64,000 nucleotides of DNA from Paraspadella gotoi (taxonomy: Eukaryota; Chaetognatha), in the NCBI GenBank assembly GCA_051294375.1, contig CM119266.1:9370538-9434537 (forward strand), read 5' to 3'. Positions within the stretch are counted from its first letter, which is position 1, and each line of letters starts with the position of its first letter. Positions 11,090-20,930 of this stretch are shown here, in pieces. The position numbers were made by a program, and so were the translations under genes. A model generated the notes under the pieces. That model saw nothing but the letters and a program-made list of their open reading frames with translations. It was not told the origin of the DNA and did no database searches.

Positions 11090-11218
11090 TCTGTAACGAA
11101 TTTATTTCATTGTAAAACAGAATAGTTTTGGCTTTTCTGTTAGCTGTTAATGCCGATAAAAGCTTGAAACAAAAGCCGAAACATGTCCGTTTTACAATGA
11201 AATAAATTCGTTACAGAA
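11090..11218. repeat. Inverted repeat with 30-bp arms
   Basis: The sequence ctgtaacgaatttatttcat at 11,091 has its reverse complement ending at 11,218, with a spacer of about 69 bp containing ggcttttctgttagctgtta. A related, non-inverted piece (aaatgtttcgactttagtgc) lies at 50,720 beside the other foldback copy. Confidence 0.75.
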
Positions 11219-11822
11219 TTCAAAAACTTTTCACTAAATCTACTAACGTAACAAAAAGAAAGGATCATATCGCAAAGTATTATCCTTATAAAATCAAAAA
11301 ATTTCATAATACGCTTTTCTTAATCTTAATTTTGATTGCAGATTTGAATTCTTCGTCAAAAGTTGATTAAACGTTAAAGTTTAACGTTTAATCAACTTGT
11401 TGTTCATAATTGATATTTATAATTTTCTTATGTAACTTTCACTACGCCTTAGTTTACAGTTTATATTGATAAAACTCGTATTTTGAACTTGATTACAAAA
11501 TGCAGAATACAGATTATCATATAACCAGAATAAAATAGTTTTGTAATTCACTTATATGTAGTTAGTGTTAATTGGCGTTATTGTAACCCTATTTAGTTAT
11601 TATTATACGGAATATCCTTTAACTGGTTTTAACTAGAAAGTTAAAATATTTTTAATTAAACAAATAAAAACAATTAAAAATAAATTTTAAAAATTTTAAA
11701 TTTGAGGGAAAAGATTTGAATAATAACTTTGGGTCATGCCAAGCCGTGACCACTAACCAGAGATGATTTATTCAGAACCTTTCCTTCTCAAAACTGCAGC
11801 CATGCCAGGTCACGTGACCTAC

Positions 11823-11965
11823 CCGTCGCATTCGTCGCACGGTTCAAAGTTCTTGCAGCACTTTCCAGGATGTTTGCTGATGTCGACGCAGTCTTCCGAA
11901 TTCGCGTAGAGACTCCGCAGAGCGAGCAGCGTCGCCAGCAGAGCCGCTTTACTCGAAGCCCTCAT
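11823..11965 (-). CDS. First exon of a small secreted Cys-rich protein
   Basis: Starting at the ATG at 11,965 the frame encodes a basic N terminus and hydrophobic core (KAALLATLLALRSLYA), a typical signal peptide, followed by a mature segment with C-x11-CC-x5-C-x2-C spacing (EDCVDISKHPGKCCKNF, then EPCDECD). The frame stops right at a strong donor ACGG|GTAGGT at 11,822, so the exon continues elsewhere on the minus strand below 11,820. I found no next exon in the repeat-rich 10-11.8 kb stretch. Upstream is a polypurine tract that makes the longer frame to 12,178 look open; I chose the downstream ATG for the signal peptide. Family not recognised; could be an extracellular inhibitor, a growth-factor-like protein or a toxin-like peptide. 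Confidence 0.55.
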
Positions 11966-12508
11966 CTCGGGAGCCAAAGTTGGACGTCGCGGAAATAATA
12001 AAGGAAAAGGAGAAATTGGGGGGGGGGAATGAAAAGAAAAAGAAAAAATTGGAAAAATGAAAAAAGAAAAAATTGGAAAAAGGAAAAAAGAAAAAGAAGA
12101 AATTGGAAAAAGAAGAAATTGGAAGCCACCTGACGGAAACTGAGCCGGGAATGAAATTCGCTGTTTGTTTTTGATCACGGCTGGTTTACCAACCGTAAAG
12201 CACGTTTTGTACTTTTCGTATATTTCTTGTTAGTATTTAAAGGTATCGTTAAAAATTTATATCGCAGTTGGTAAATTGTACTATTCTAATGTTTTTTGGT
12301 TTTTTTTTGGCTACATTTTAGTCGCTAAGAGTAATAATTATCTATTTTGGGCAGTCCAGGGAAATACTCTAGCGAGATGAAATGAGAAACGATATCCTAA
12401 ATTATTTTCGACTCTTTGCAGAAAAAACTAGAATCCCAGCGAAATTGAAGTTGGAAACAAATTAAACCAGAATCTACTCCAATTACCAAAATAACAAAAT
12501 ATTTTCTT

Positions 12509-12784
12509 CTACCGTCGAAAGGGCTTAGTTTCGAATATCGTCGGGGTCTCGTGGCTGACAATTCTGAGAGGCCTGAGCGGATTTTTATAACCTAATATGC
12601 TTATGACATCCATGTCATATATTAATAATAATATTTTCGTGGAAATTACGACAAAAACGTAAAACATAAAATATAAGCAGAAAAAGAAATTTAAAAGAAG
12701 ATCCGTATCTTCGATTTCTATGGCGAAAACTGGATTCGTGAAATTGAAATTTCCGTTTGTCGGGCGAAACATCGATTTCCTCAA
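12509..12784 (-). CDS. Weak candidate: cytoplasmic tail of an LRP/LDLR-like receptor
   Basis: Minus-strand frame beginning FRPTNGNFNFTNPVFAIEI. The FTNPVF word resembles the NPxY/F endocytosis signal of LDL-receptor-related proteins (LRP tails carry a similar TNFTNPVY stretch). A second block, after an acceptor ccgctcag at 12,573, encodes PLRIVSHETPTIFETKPFRR and a stop at 12,509. I could not find a GT donor joining the two blocks, and no transmembrane exon is visible upstream, so the link to LRP is tentative. Confidence 0.25.
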   Translation of the reverse strand: MRKSMFRPTNGNFNFTNPVFAIEIEDTDLLLNFFFCLYFMFYVFVVISTKILLLIYDMDVISILGYKNPLRPLRIVSHETPTIFETKPFRR

Positions 12785-13023
12785 AACTTTATCGGCAAAG
12801 ATTCCACAGACGATGTCGGCGTAGATAAAACAGACGATGTCGGTACATAGATACCACAGTCGTTACGAATTACCCACAGAGCAGATGTGAGGGAAATGAA
12901 GTTGACTAATAGTTAGCTCACTGTGGCGCGTTGTTCCGTTTTTAAGTTCGCTTAAAAATTAACCGCATTAATACTTTTGTCTTTTTTATATATTTTCGGA
13001 CTCCCCCCCCCCACAACCACCAG

Positions 13024-13265
13024 CCCGCCTAGCCCGTTCGAGCGGCAGTGGCCAATGGGGCAAATACAAGGCCAACGCCTCCGAGCGCAGAGGTTACGTG
13101 GTTGAGCTCCAGAGAGTGAACGGCCGGTGGAAACGTCGGGTACTTAACGTCCGCGTTTCGGAGGCTAATCCTGTACGAAACTGGGGGAAGGACTTTGCCT
13201 TGGTCGCCTTGGCACCAACTGCCAAGTTGCCAACCATTCAACTTGACAAGGGAGACATTGCTTAA
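13024..13265 (+). CDS. Terminal coding exon of an unrecognised gene
   Basis: After a C-rich pyrimidine tract and acceptor accaccag, one frame is open for 80 codons in GC-rich sequence to TAA at 13,265. It encodes GQWGKYKANASERRGYVVEL, then NGRWKRRVLNVRVSEANPV and NWGKDFALVALAPTAKLP. The texture (charged, aromatic, alternating hydrophobic) is protein-like and better than the minus-strand frame at 13,029-13,241. Upstream exons were not located; the nearest upstream plus-strand sequence is repetitive. It could also be a fragment of a retroelement open frame. Confidence 0.4.
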
Positions 13266-13457
13266 TCTGAAATTTAATGATAAATTATTAATGATAAACT
13301 GATTGCTGGACTGGACTCTGTTATTATAATGAGAGGGATTGTTTAATGAATATAATAATTATAATATTGATTGAACGTATTTCACTAACGGCCCGATATA
13401 CTGAATAAGACAATTTTCTATCTAAGCCGATTGACAAAACTCCGCCCTCCACCGCGA

Positions 13458-13471
13458 GTTTCCATGGCAAC
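13458..13471. promoter_or_regulatory. RFX X-box motif
   Basis: GTTTCCATGGCAAC is a perfect palindromic-type X-box (reverse complement GTTGCCATGGAAAC), matching the consensus bound by RFX factors in promoters of ciliary genes. It sits in a CpG-containing stretch (13,430-13,510) just upstream of an ATG at 13,518, but the frame there is low-complexity and not convincing, so the gene served is unknown. Confidence 0.55.
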
Positions 13472-13519
13472 GCGCCTTCTCGCCTCCACGCAGCGTCAAA
13501 GATCCACTTAGCGCAGAAT

Positions 13520-14824
13520 GGATCCCTCAGATCTTAGTGCCTTCCGAGTTTTCACTGTTTTTTACTGTTTTTTACTGTTTTTAGTGCCTTTAGTGTTTTC
13601 AGCGTTTTTTTCCCCCACTTTACTGTTTTTCTTTTTGTGTGTTTTATGTTTTTTAAGCCTCTCACGTTTAAAATGGAAGGAGAAATGGGAAAATGAATGT
13701 TGTAAATATAAAACTAAACAAAGGTTAAAAACGTTACATCAAATGAATTAATTTTCTTTTACTCGTTTAATTTTTGATTCTTAATTCTCTAATTACGTTA
13801 GTGTATTTTCCATTTCCCAGCGGCCTACGACAGCTGTTGCCCTCTTATGGCTCAGCACAATCGCGTTAGTTACTATCCCTTTACGGCGGTTAAGTGACAG
13901 CATAAAGTACAAAGTAAAGTCGGACAGTTACAATGGATTTTATTAATTAATTTAAAAAAGGTATGTTCGTGAACTTTCGATTTTAACATCGAAAGACCAG
14001 CAAATTAAATGATAATGAAAATAGTAAATCAACAGTGAATCGACAGGGAATCAACAGTAAATCGACAGTGAATCAACAGCGACTCGTTTTCTCTCTCCGT
14101 TCGTATCTCGTAAATCACGGGAGTCCATTACGTTGGAACGAGGCTATCTCGTTAAAAGAGGGAAAACGTCCTTACCATTATTTATCGACGATCGCTTTTC
14201 TGTCTCTACTACTTCTCTTCCTTAGCCTTATTTTTCTTCCCCCTTTTTTTTTACGAAAATTCCCCTTTTTTTTGTCATTTTTTTCTTCCTTTTTATTTAT
14301 GACATATTTTGTAAGTTAAATTGATGACGGAATTTGTCTCTGTTTACTTCCAAAGATTCATTTTAAAAAGACCCGCCATTATATTCCTCCAGCGATTCCC
14401 TTTTGTTTTTTCTTTTCATATGCGGCGCCGCCATCTTTTTGTTGTTTTCTTGTTGACTTCTTGTTTTGACATTAATTTCTGTTAGTAAGGAGAACTGGAA
14501 AGGACCCACCGAGGAGGGGGCCCCGCATGGAGCGGCGCAAAAGGGGACGTTTCTAAAGGAAGCACCTCAGAGAGGGCGCTGTTAAGATTAACAACAAAAA
14601 AGCAGAAAAGGGAGAAAAAAAGGGGAAAAAAATTATGAATGGTTTTCTGTTCCTTGGGCCTAAAAGCCCGAGCTGGTTTCCCGCCCTTTCTCAAAGGCTC
14701 CGGCCCTCTGTCGACGTATACGGCACGTCGGGTCTTAAAAGAATTAGACTCAACGAGGCTGAATTCTTTTCTTTCTTCTTTTTTTTTAAGTCTTTTGTTG
14801 GTTCCATCCTTTGGGGTTGTAAAG

Positions 14825-14860
<36 letters not shown>

Positions 14861-15223
14861 CTCTCTCTCCTCTCTCTTGCATTAAAACTGCGTGTCCGAC
14901 AATCAGAGAGAATTTCGAAACACTAATCCACTCCCGCACTGACATCTACCTCCGTTTTTTTTCTTACTTTTATTTCCTTTCTTTTTCCTTTCTTTACTTT
15001 CCTCCTTCAATTCTCCTTTTTTTTTCTATCTTAAAATTTACTCTTCTTCCTTTCACTNNNNNNNNNNTTCCACTTTTCTTTTCTTTTTTTCTTTTTTCCT
15101 CCCTTTATTTTCTTTCTCGTCGATCATTTCCTCCGTTTCCTTTCCTCCACTTCCGCCCGTCACTCAGGGATGAAGTCGATCGCTAAATCGATTCTTCACC
15201 CGAAACTCCTTTCTTGGTAGAGA

Positions 15224-15259
<36 letters not shown>

Positions 15260-15508
15260 AGATGCCAATCTCGACTTCACTACCTTTCTTTTTTTCTCAC
15301 GCAGATTTTCGTTCGATTTTTTTTCCCCTTCAGATTTCGACCCCAACTGATTATCCAATCTTCAATTACCAAGGTCCCTTCAACTTCAAGGGCACAACCC
15401 GCTTTGAACTATCATTCCTATTTTTTCACTTTTCTCTAACAAAAACTTTATACTTATATTTATAGTACAAATGGCTTCTTGTTCTCCTCTTCAGTCTTAG
15501 CTCTCACA

Positions 15509-15543
<35 letters not shown>

Positions 15544-15638
15544 TCCGCATCCTCTCTCCCCATCTATTTCCTCCCATCTAATCTTTTTCCCCCGAAATCT
15601 CAGGACGTTGTCGACGACGGCGAATAAACTCGGGAAAT

Positions 15639-15677
<39 letters not shown>

Positions 15678-16200
15678 GCATCGACGTCGTCGTCGTCTTC
15701 GCTAATGTAGTTTTTATTGTTCCGCAATAACAAAAGAAATAAAAGATTCCTTGAGACGAAACGCGATCGCATGGCGTCACTTCGCGTGGACTGACTCTTC
15801 ACTAGATTCATATGAGAACCGCAAAATAATATCCGATTCTCCGCAGTCATTGCGACCTAAATCCCCGCTAATCAGTAATAAATGATCACAATGTGTCACA
15901 AGGAGTCATTGAAATTCATAACTATGTTGGAATTCAAAAAAGTTTGTTAACCTATCGAATGGTACGATAAGAGTTCATTGAATCAATTATTAATTTTTTT
16001 AATTGGTTGTACCGATTTCATAATATAATTTTAATTTTTGAGTGTAACCTCTTAATTTCGTGCCACAGCTGATGGTTCCCGTGGGAGTAATCTCCTGTCA
16101 ATACCATCAATCTTTTGGGCCACGCCCACTGCACGACCCTTACCCTAAATTCTCCGACTACCGCGACCTGCAATGTCAACCTTGTTTATCGCGAGTCTTT
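13520..16200. other. Low-complexity stretch with no firm gene
   Basis: T-rich blocks (13,550-13,640; 14,200-14,300; 14,950-15,130), (CT)n at 14,826-14,877 and 15,511-15,541, (GAC)n at 15,222-15,258 and (GTC)n at 15,634-15,715. A YY1-like GCCGCCATCTT lies at about 14,426. A minus-strand frame at 15,580-15,720 reads an acidic run followed by AFPEFIRRRRQRPEISGEK after an acceptor-like acattag; it may be an exon but has no second support. A 10-N gap lies at 15,058-15,067. Confidence 0.5.
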
Positions 16201-16217
16201 TGAAAACAAGTTAGTTT

Positions 16218-17200
16218 ATATCTCGCGCCATAAAAGTTGGCCCCCGTGATTCAATCGGCCCATGCAATGACAATATTGTTGTCGTAGTCATCGTTTCAAC
16301 AGTTAATAATAGAAAATATTCGTTAGGAAAATTAATTGTTTATCGAGGCTAATGGGGAACGTCCTGTTAAAGTAACATCGATATTAAGCTTCTTAGCATA
16401 TTTGACGGGCTGATAGAAAGCGACATGGCACATCCATGATTCTTTAAACGAATATTATCAACATTAATGTCGCATTTAAGTCAGGATCCGATCTGATCAG
16501 ATCTGATCTAGTCTGATCTGTTCGTCAGCAGAATTTTGGGTACTTCACCAAAATGGTGAATAATAAAGGGCAAAATATTCATAGCTAAATGATAGTTAAT
16601 TTTCTTACCAAACATAAAAAATCAACCATAACGACTAGAATATTTAAAAGTATAATTGAGGCATTTTTATAATTAAGTTTTTTCATATTTATCTCCTGAT
16701 CGAACAAAACTATACTCTTCATCAAAACTCTACAATATGCAAATGATATTTAGGGACTCTTTTATTGAAGATAATCCACAAATTATTCCGCTACGGTTTG
16801 TCGTTGTCGTCGTTGACGTCGTCGTCGTCGTCGTCGTCGTCGTTAATGTCGTCGCCGGGATCTTCAGACAGACAGTCGCCGCCTTGTTTACATCTTTCCT
16901 TCTCGCGGATCCAGAGATTCTTGTTTACACTCGAAACGGCGATTCTCAGAAATCTCCGCCAGAGGGAAAAGATGGCGGAAGGAAATATTTTCGGACCGGC
17001 GGAAATTTTGAATGGAATGTAAGGAAACGACGGGACAAGAGGGGCGGGAAGGGAAATGGAGACAGAGAAACACAGGGGAATGGGGACAGGGGACAATTGG
17101 GAAGTGGGAAAACAAGCGATTATTTTTTTTTTGTTTGTTGTATCTCTCGCGCCATAAAAGTTGGCCCCCGTGATTTCAAGTCGGCCCATTGCAATGTCAA
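16218..17200. repeat. Direct repeat of about 60 bp, 920 bp apart
   Basis: The block containing tctcgcgccataaaagttgg and cccccgtgattcaatcggcc at 16,218-16,275 recurs at 17,141-17,203 with two or three small insertions, continuing as caatgncaatatngtt. Between them lie ordinary AT-rich sequence, (GTC)n and the start of a G-rich block. Both copies could be parts of one dispersed element; the shared ctcgcgccataaaag word is GC-balanced, unlike the surroundings. Confidence 0.7.
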
Positions 17201-17425
17201 TATCGTTTCGTACAATGGGAAGTGGGAAATGGGGACTGATGGACAGGGAGAATGGGGACAGGGGACAATGGGAAGTGGGGAATGGGGACTGAAGAACTGG
17301 GGAAAGGGGACAATGGGAAGGGGGAATGGGAGTGGAGGACGCGGAAAGGGGACATGAGGAGTGGGGAAGGGGAGGAAATTGAGAGGAAACGGGTACGGGA
17401 CGGGTCAGAGAAAATATGAGACGCA
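17025..17425 (+). repeat. G-rich degenerate tandem repeat
   Basis: Runs of GGGGA, GGGGACA and GGGAAGTGGGGAATGGGG recur for about 400 bp on the plus strand, split by the direct repeat at 17,141-17,203. Many runs of three or more Gs lie within short distances, so G-quadruplex formation is plausible. Open frames across it (206 aa plus, 245 aa minus) are composition artefacts. Confidence 0.75.
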
Positions 17426-17429
17426 ACAG

Positions 17430-17466
17430 AGGAGAATGAAGGGACGGAATAGAAGCGGGGACATCC

Positions 17467-17501
<35 letters not shown>

Positions 17502-18637
17502 TTTCAAACACTCTTTTTCCTCTCTCACTCTCTCTTCCTCTTCAGTAACTTTAATTTTAAATTCAATTAGTTATTTTTATCTCGTGACTTTTCATTCTCT
17601 TCTTACACTATGTACTCCCAGGGCTTGTGTCAAAATTATTATGTTTTAAACACATTTTATCGAAATTTTATGTTTTTAAGTTTGTAGCTCAATAATCTAG
17701 ATTACGATAAGAAATCTTAAACCCGAGTTAACTAGGGTTTATTAAAAAGGAAACAAAATTGAAACAAAAAGAAAGAAAACTAAAAGGAAACAAAAAATAA
17801 AAATAAAAAGGGGAAAAAGAAAGAAAAAGAAGAAAGTACTGAAATACAACATCTCATCCAGCAAAAGTCATGCCACGCCCCTTCGGCCTCGCGATGGCGC
17901 CGCCTTCGCCGAGCAAGAGGAGAGCAACGAACGTCGGAGCGCCGAGAACGCCGGGGCGCTTTGTGGCTGAAAAACGCGGGCGACAAAGAGATGAGATGAA
18001 TGATCGATCGGTTAAGCTTCTTTCTTTTGTTTTCTATTGTTTTATTATTATTATTATTATTACATTCACGTCTGTTTATAATTTCAATACATTTCTCTCT
18101 GTCATTTTCATTTAACCCGCCTTTTTTATACTTTATACTTTTCAATTTCATTTATCTGACCATTCACAAGTCGCCATATTTCTTTACAGTTTTTAAAAAT
18201 ATATTCATTCTTCAACCTCTTTCCCATTGCCTTCACTCTTCTTTGATTATTATTCAAGTTTCATTTCATTTCGTTTCATTTCATTTCCATTCAATGTTCA
18301 TTCAATTTTCATTGCATTTTAATTCCATTTTCATTCCATTTTAATTTCATTATTTCTTTTCATTCCATTTCCATTTAATTTTCAATTCTTTTCATTCCCT
18401 TTTCATTTCCACTACTTTTTCCAGTCNNNNNNNNNNGTCCCTTCCCCGCCCTTTTCCACTTCCCGCGACCTCGATGCAAAAATGGAAGAGAGGATCAATG
18501 CTTCTCTCTTCTTCTCTTGACCTTGAGGGGGGAAAGAGAACGGGCGACGGATGGGCGCTTAATATTTGTTGGAAATCGAGAGAGAGAGAGAGAAGAGGAG
18601 AAGAGAGAGAGAGAGGAGAGAGGAAGAGAGAGAGAGA

Positions 18638-18670
<33 letters not shown>

Positions 18671-19696
18671 CAGAAGAGAGTGGAGATGAAAGATTCAAAG
18701 GCAAAGTCTGAACGAAAAGAAAGGTCGGACGCAGATATTGTAATGTAATGTAATGAAATTGTAAGTTTTTACAGACAGTTCGAAATGACGATTTTCTTTG
18801 GGATCGAAGTATTCGCTAACCTTTGGATCAGCATTCAGCTATTGTGTTTATGTGATTATTACGGTATATGTAAGTTTGGCGCTTCCCATCCAGATCATCT
18901 CACAAAAAATTAAAAACAAAAAGTTCAAAATTCCTTGGAACCACGAAACCTGAGCAGCACCGAAGAGACTTTTTTCCCTTTTTTTTTCGCGCGCAATTGA
19001 CTTTTGGTTCCTCGACATCGGAATGACGAAGAAGAAGAAGACGATGAAGAAGACGATGACGAAGACGACAACGAGGAAGAAGAAGAAGACGACGAAGAAG
19101 ACGAAGACGACGACGAAGACGACGACGATGATGACGGCGACAACAACGACGACAACTCCTTTTTTTTCCTTCCCGCGATTTTCACCTTCCGCCTTCTCGC
19201 TCTCCTGAAAATAGTATCTGAGTGGGAGTCGCTGACTCGTTTTTCTCATCCGTGAGAGAATCGGAAAGTGAGGGAGGGAGAGGGGGAAAGAGAGAGAGAG
19301 ATAGAAAGAGAGAGAGAGAGAGTGGATGAAATCATGAAGTCATAGAAAATTTAATTTTCAACTTTTTCCCTAAAAGAATTTATAATGTATGTTAAACTAA
19401 ATAAAAAAAGGTTTAAAAGTAAACTTTAAGTGAATACTACTTTAATATTTGAATAAATTGACTAATCTAATCAATGAAAATGTAAAGTTTATATTCACTT
19501 TTTTAAATTGCTTGCCGAATGATATTATCTTTTGGGATTAAATCTTTGAAATAGCTTTTACCGATGAAAGGATGGGGTAATTGGTTATTTTTTATTTGTT
19601 ATTTGTGTGTAAACTTGGGCCCAATAGTACTAGAATTGGATCACGTAGCCAAGTTTACGTTCCTTGTGATTCCTCTTTCTCTCGTCTCTCTCATCT

Positions 19697-19728
<32 letters not shown>

Positions 19729-19739
19729 TCTCTCTCTCT

Positions 19740-19776
<37 letters not shown>

Positions 19777-20375
19777 TCTCTCTTTTCCATGGATTTCCTT
19801 GAATAAGAGGAAACGTCGAAGGGTCCTTTACTGGGAAAAGAAAATTCCGGGTCAGATGCGAAAGGACAAAAGACCGAAGAGACACAGAGACAGAGAAGAG
19901 GAGAGAGAGAGAGAGAGAGACAAGGAAGAGAGGAGAATGAGAAGAAGAGAGAGAGAGAGAGACATATCACTGCCAAAAATTCATCCTATTTGAAGTCCAG
20001 ATGCTACAGTTTCTCAGCCTCCCGAGCGTTCCATCGCCAAGTCTAGACTAAATCCAGGCATAACCGAGGAAAAAGAGAGACATAATACCACATTGTAGCG
20101 GTAGTAATTTAAGAGTAGTGGCAATGTAATGTAGTTTTTATGTACACTTATACCCCGCAACACGTCCGAGAATCAGCGAGTAACATCGGCGCAGGAGGTT
20201 AATCGCGCTCCTCCAAACCTCGGAAGATTATCGGAGTATTACTTCAATGAAATTAACCGATTTGACTTAATTGATTGAACTCAAACACCAAAGTTTCCGT
20301 AAAACCAATCAGGGCCTTCACGTCACAATCTGGCCAATATATCCCGGACCCTGTGGTCACACTCAAATTCTACAC
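17430..20375. other. Simple-repeat-rich region without a firm gene
   Basis: Contains (CT)n at 17,468-17,500 and 19,686-19,790, TTTCA-type pentanucleotide repeat at 18,245-18,425, (GA)n at 18,571-18,670, 19,285-19,322 and 19,895-19,960, and a GAA/GAC acidic-codon tract at 19,022-19,150. A CpG-rich block at 17,870-17,975 follows a minus-strand acceptor tttttcag and reads RPGVLGAPTFVALLLLGEGG in one minus frame, too short to call. A 10-N gap is at 18,427-18,436. Confidence 0.55.
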
Positions 20376-20831
20376 NNNNNNNNNNNNNNNNNNNNNNNNN
20401 NNNNNNNNNNNNNNNNNNNNNNNNNNNNNNNNNNNNNNNNNNNNNNNNNNNNNNNNNNNNNNNNNNNNNNNNNNNNNNNNNNNNNNNNNNNNNNNNNNNN
20501 NNNNNNNNNNNNNNNNNNNNNNNNNNNNNNNNNNNNNNNNNNNNNNNNNNNNNNNNNNNNNNNNNNNNNNNNNNNNNNNNNNNNNNNNNNNNNNNNNNNN
20601 NNNNNNNNNNNNNNNNNNNNNNNNNNNNNNNNNNNNNNNNNNNNNNNNNNNNNNNNNNNNNNNNNNNNNNNNNNNNNNNNNNNNNNNNNNNNNNNNNNNN
20701 NNNNNNNNNNNNNNNNNNNNNNNNNNNNNNNNNNNNNNNNNNNNNNNNNNNNNNNNNNNNNNNNNNNNNNNNNNNNNNNNNNNNNNNNNNNNNNNNNNNN
20801 NNNNNNNNNNNNNNNNNNNNNNNNNNNNNNN
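20376..20831. other. 456-base assembly gap
   Basis: All N. Frames of about 200 residues that cross it are artefacts. Confidence 0.99.
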
Positions 20832-20899
20832 GACGCCTTCTGGTTGACGTTGTTGTTGTTGTTGTACTCGTTACCCTGGTCGACGCAATTGCGGTCGTT

Positions 20900-20930
<31 letters not shown>

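Noticed and set aside
16737-17528. Frames of 206 (plus) and 245 (minus) codons
   Set aside because: The G-rich tandem sequence lacks stops by composition; residues are Gly/Arg or Pro/Ser/His repeats.
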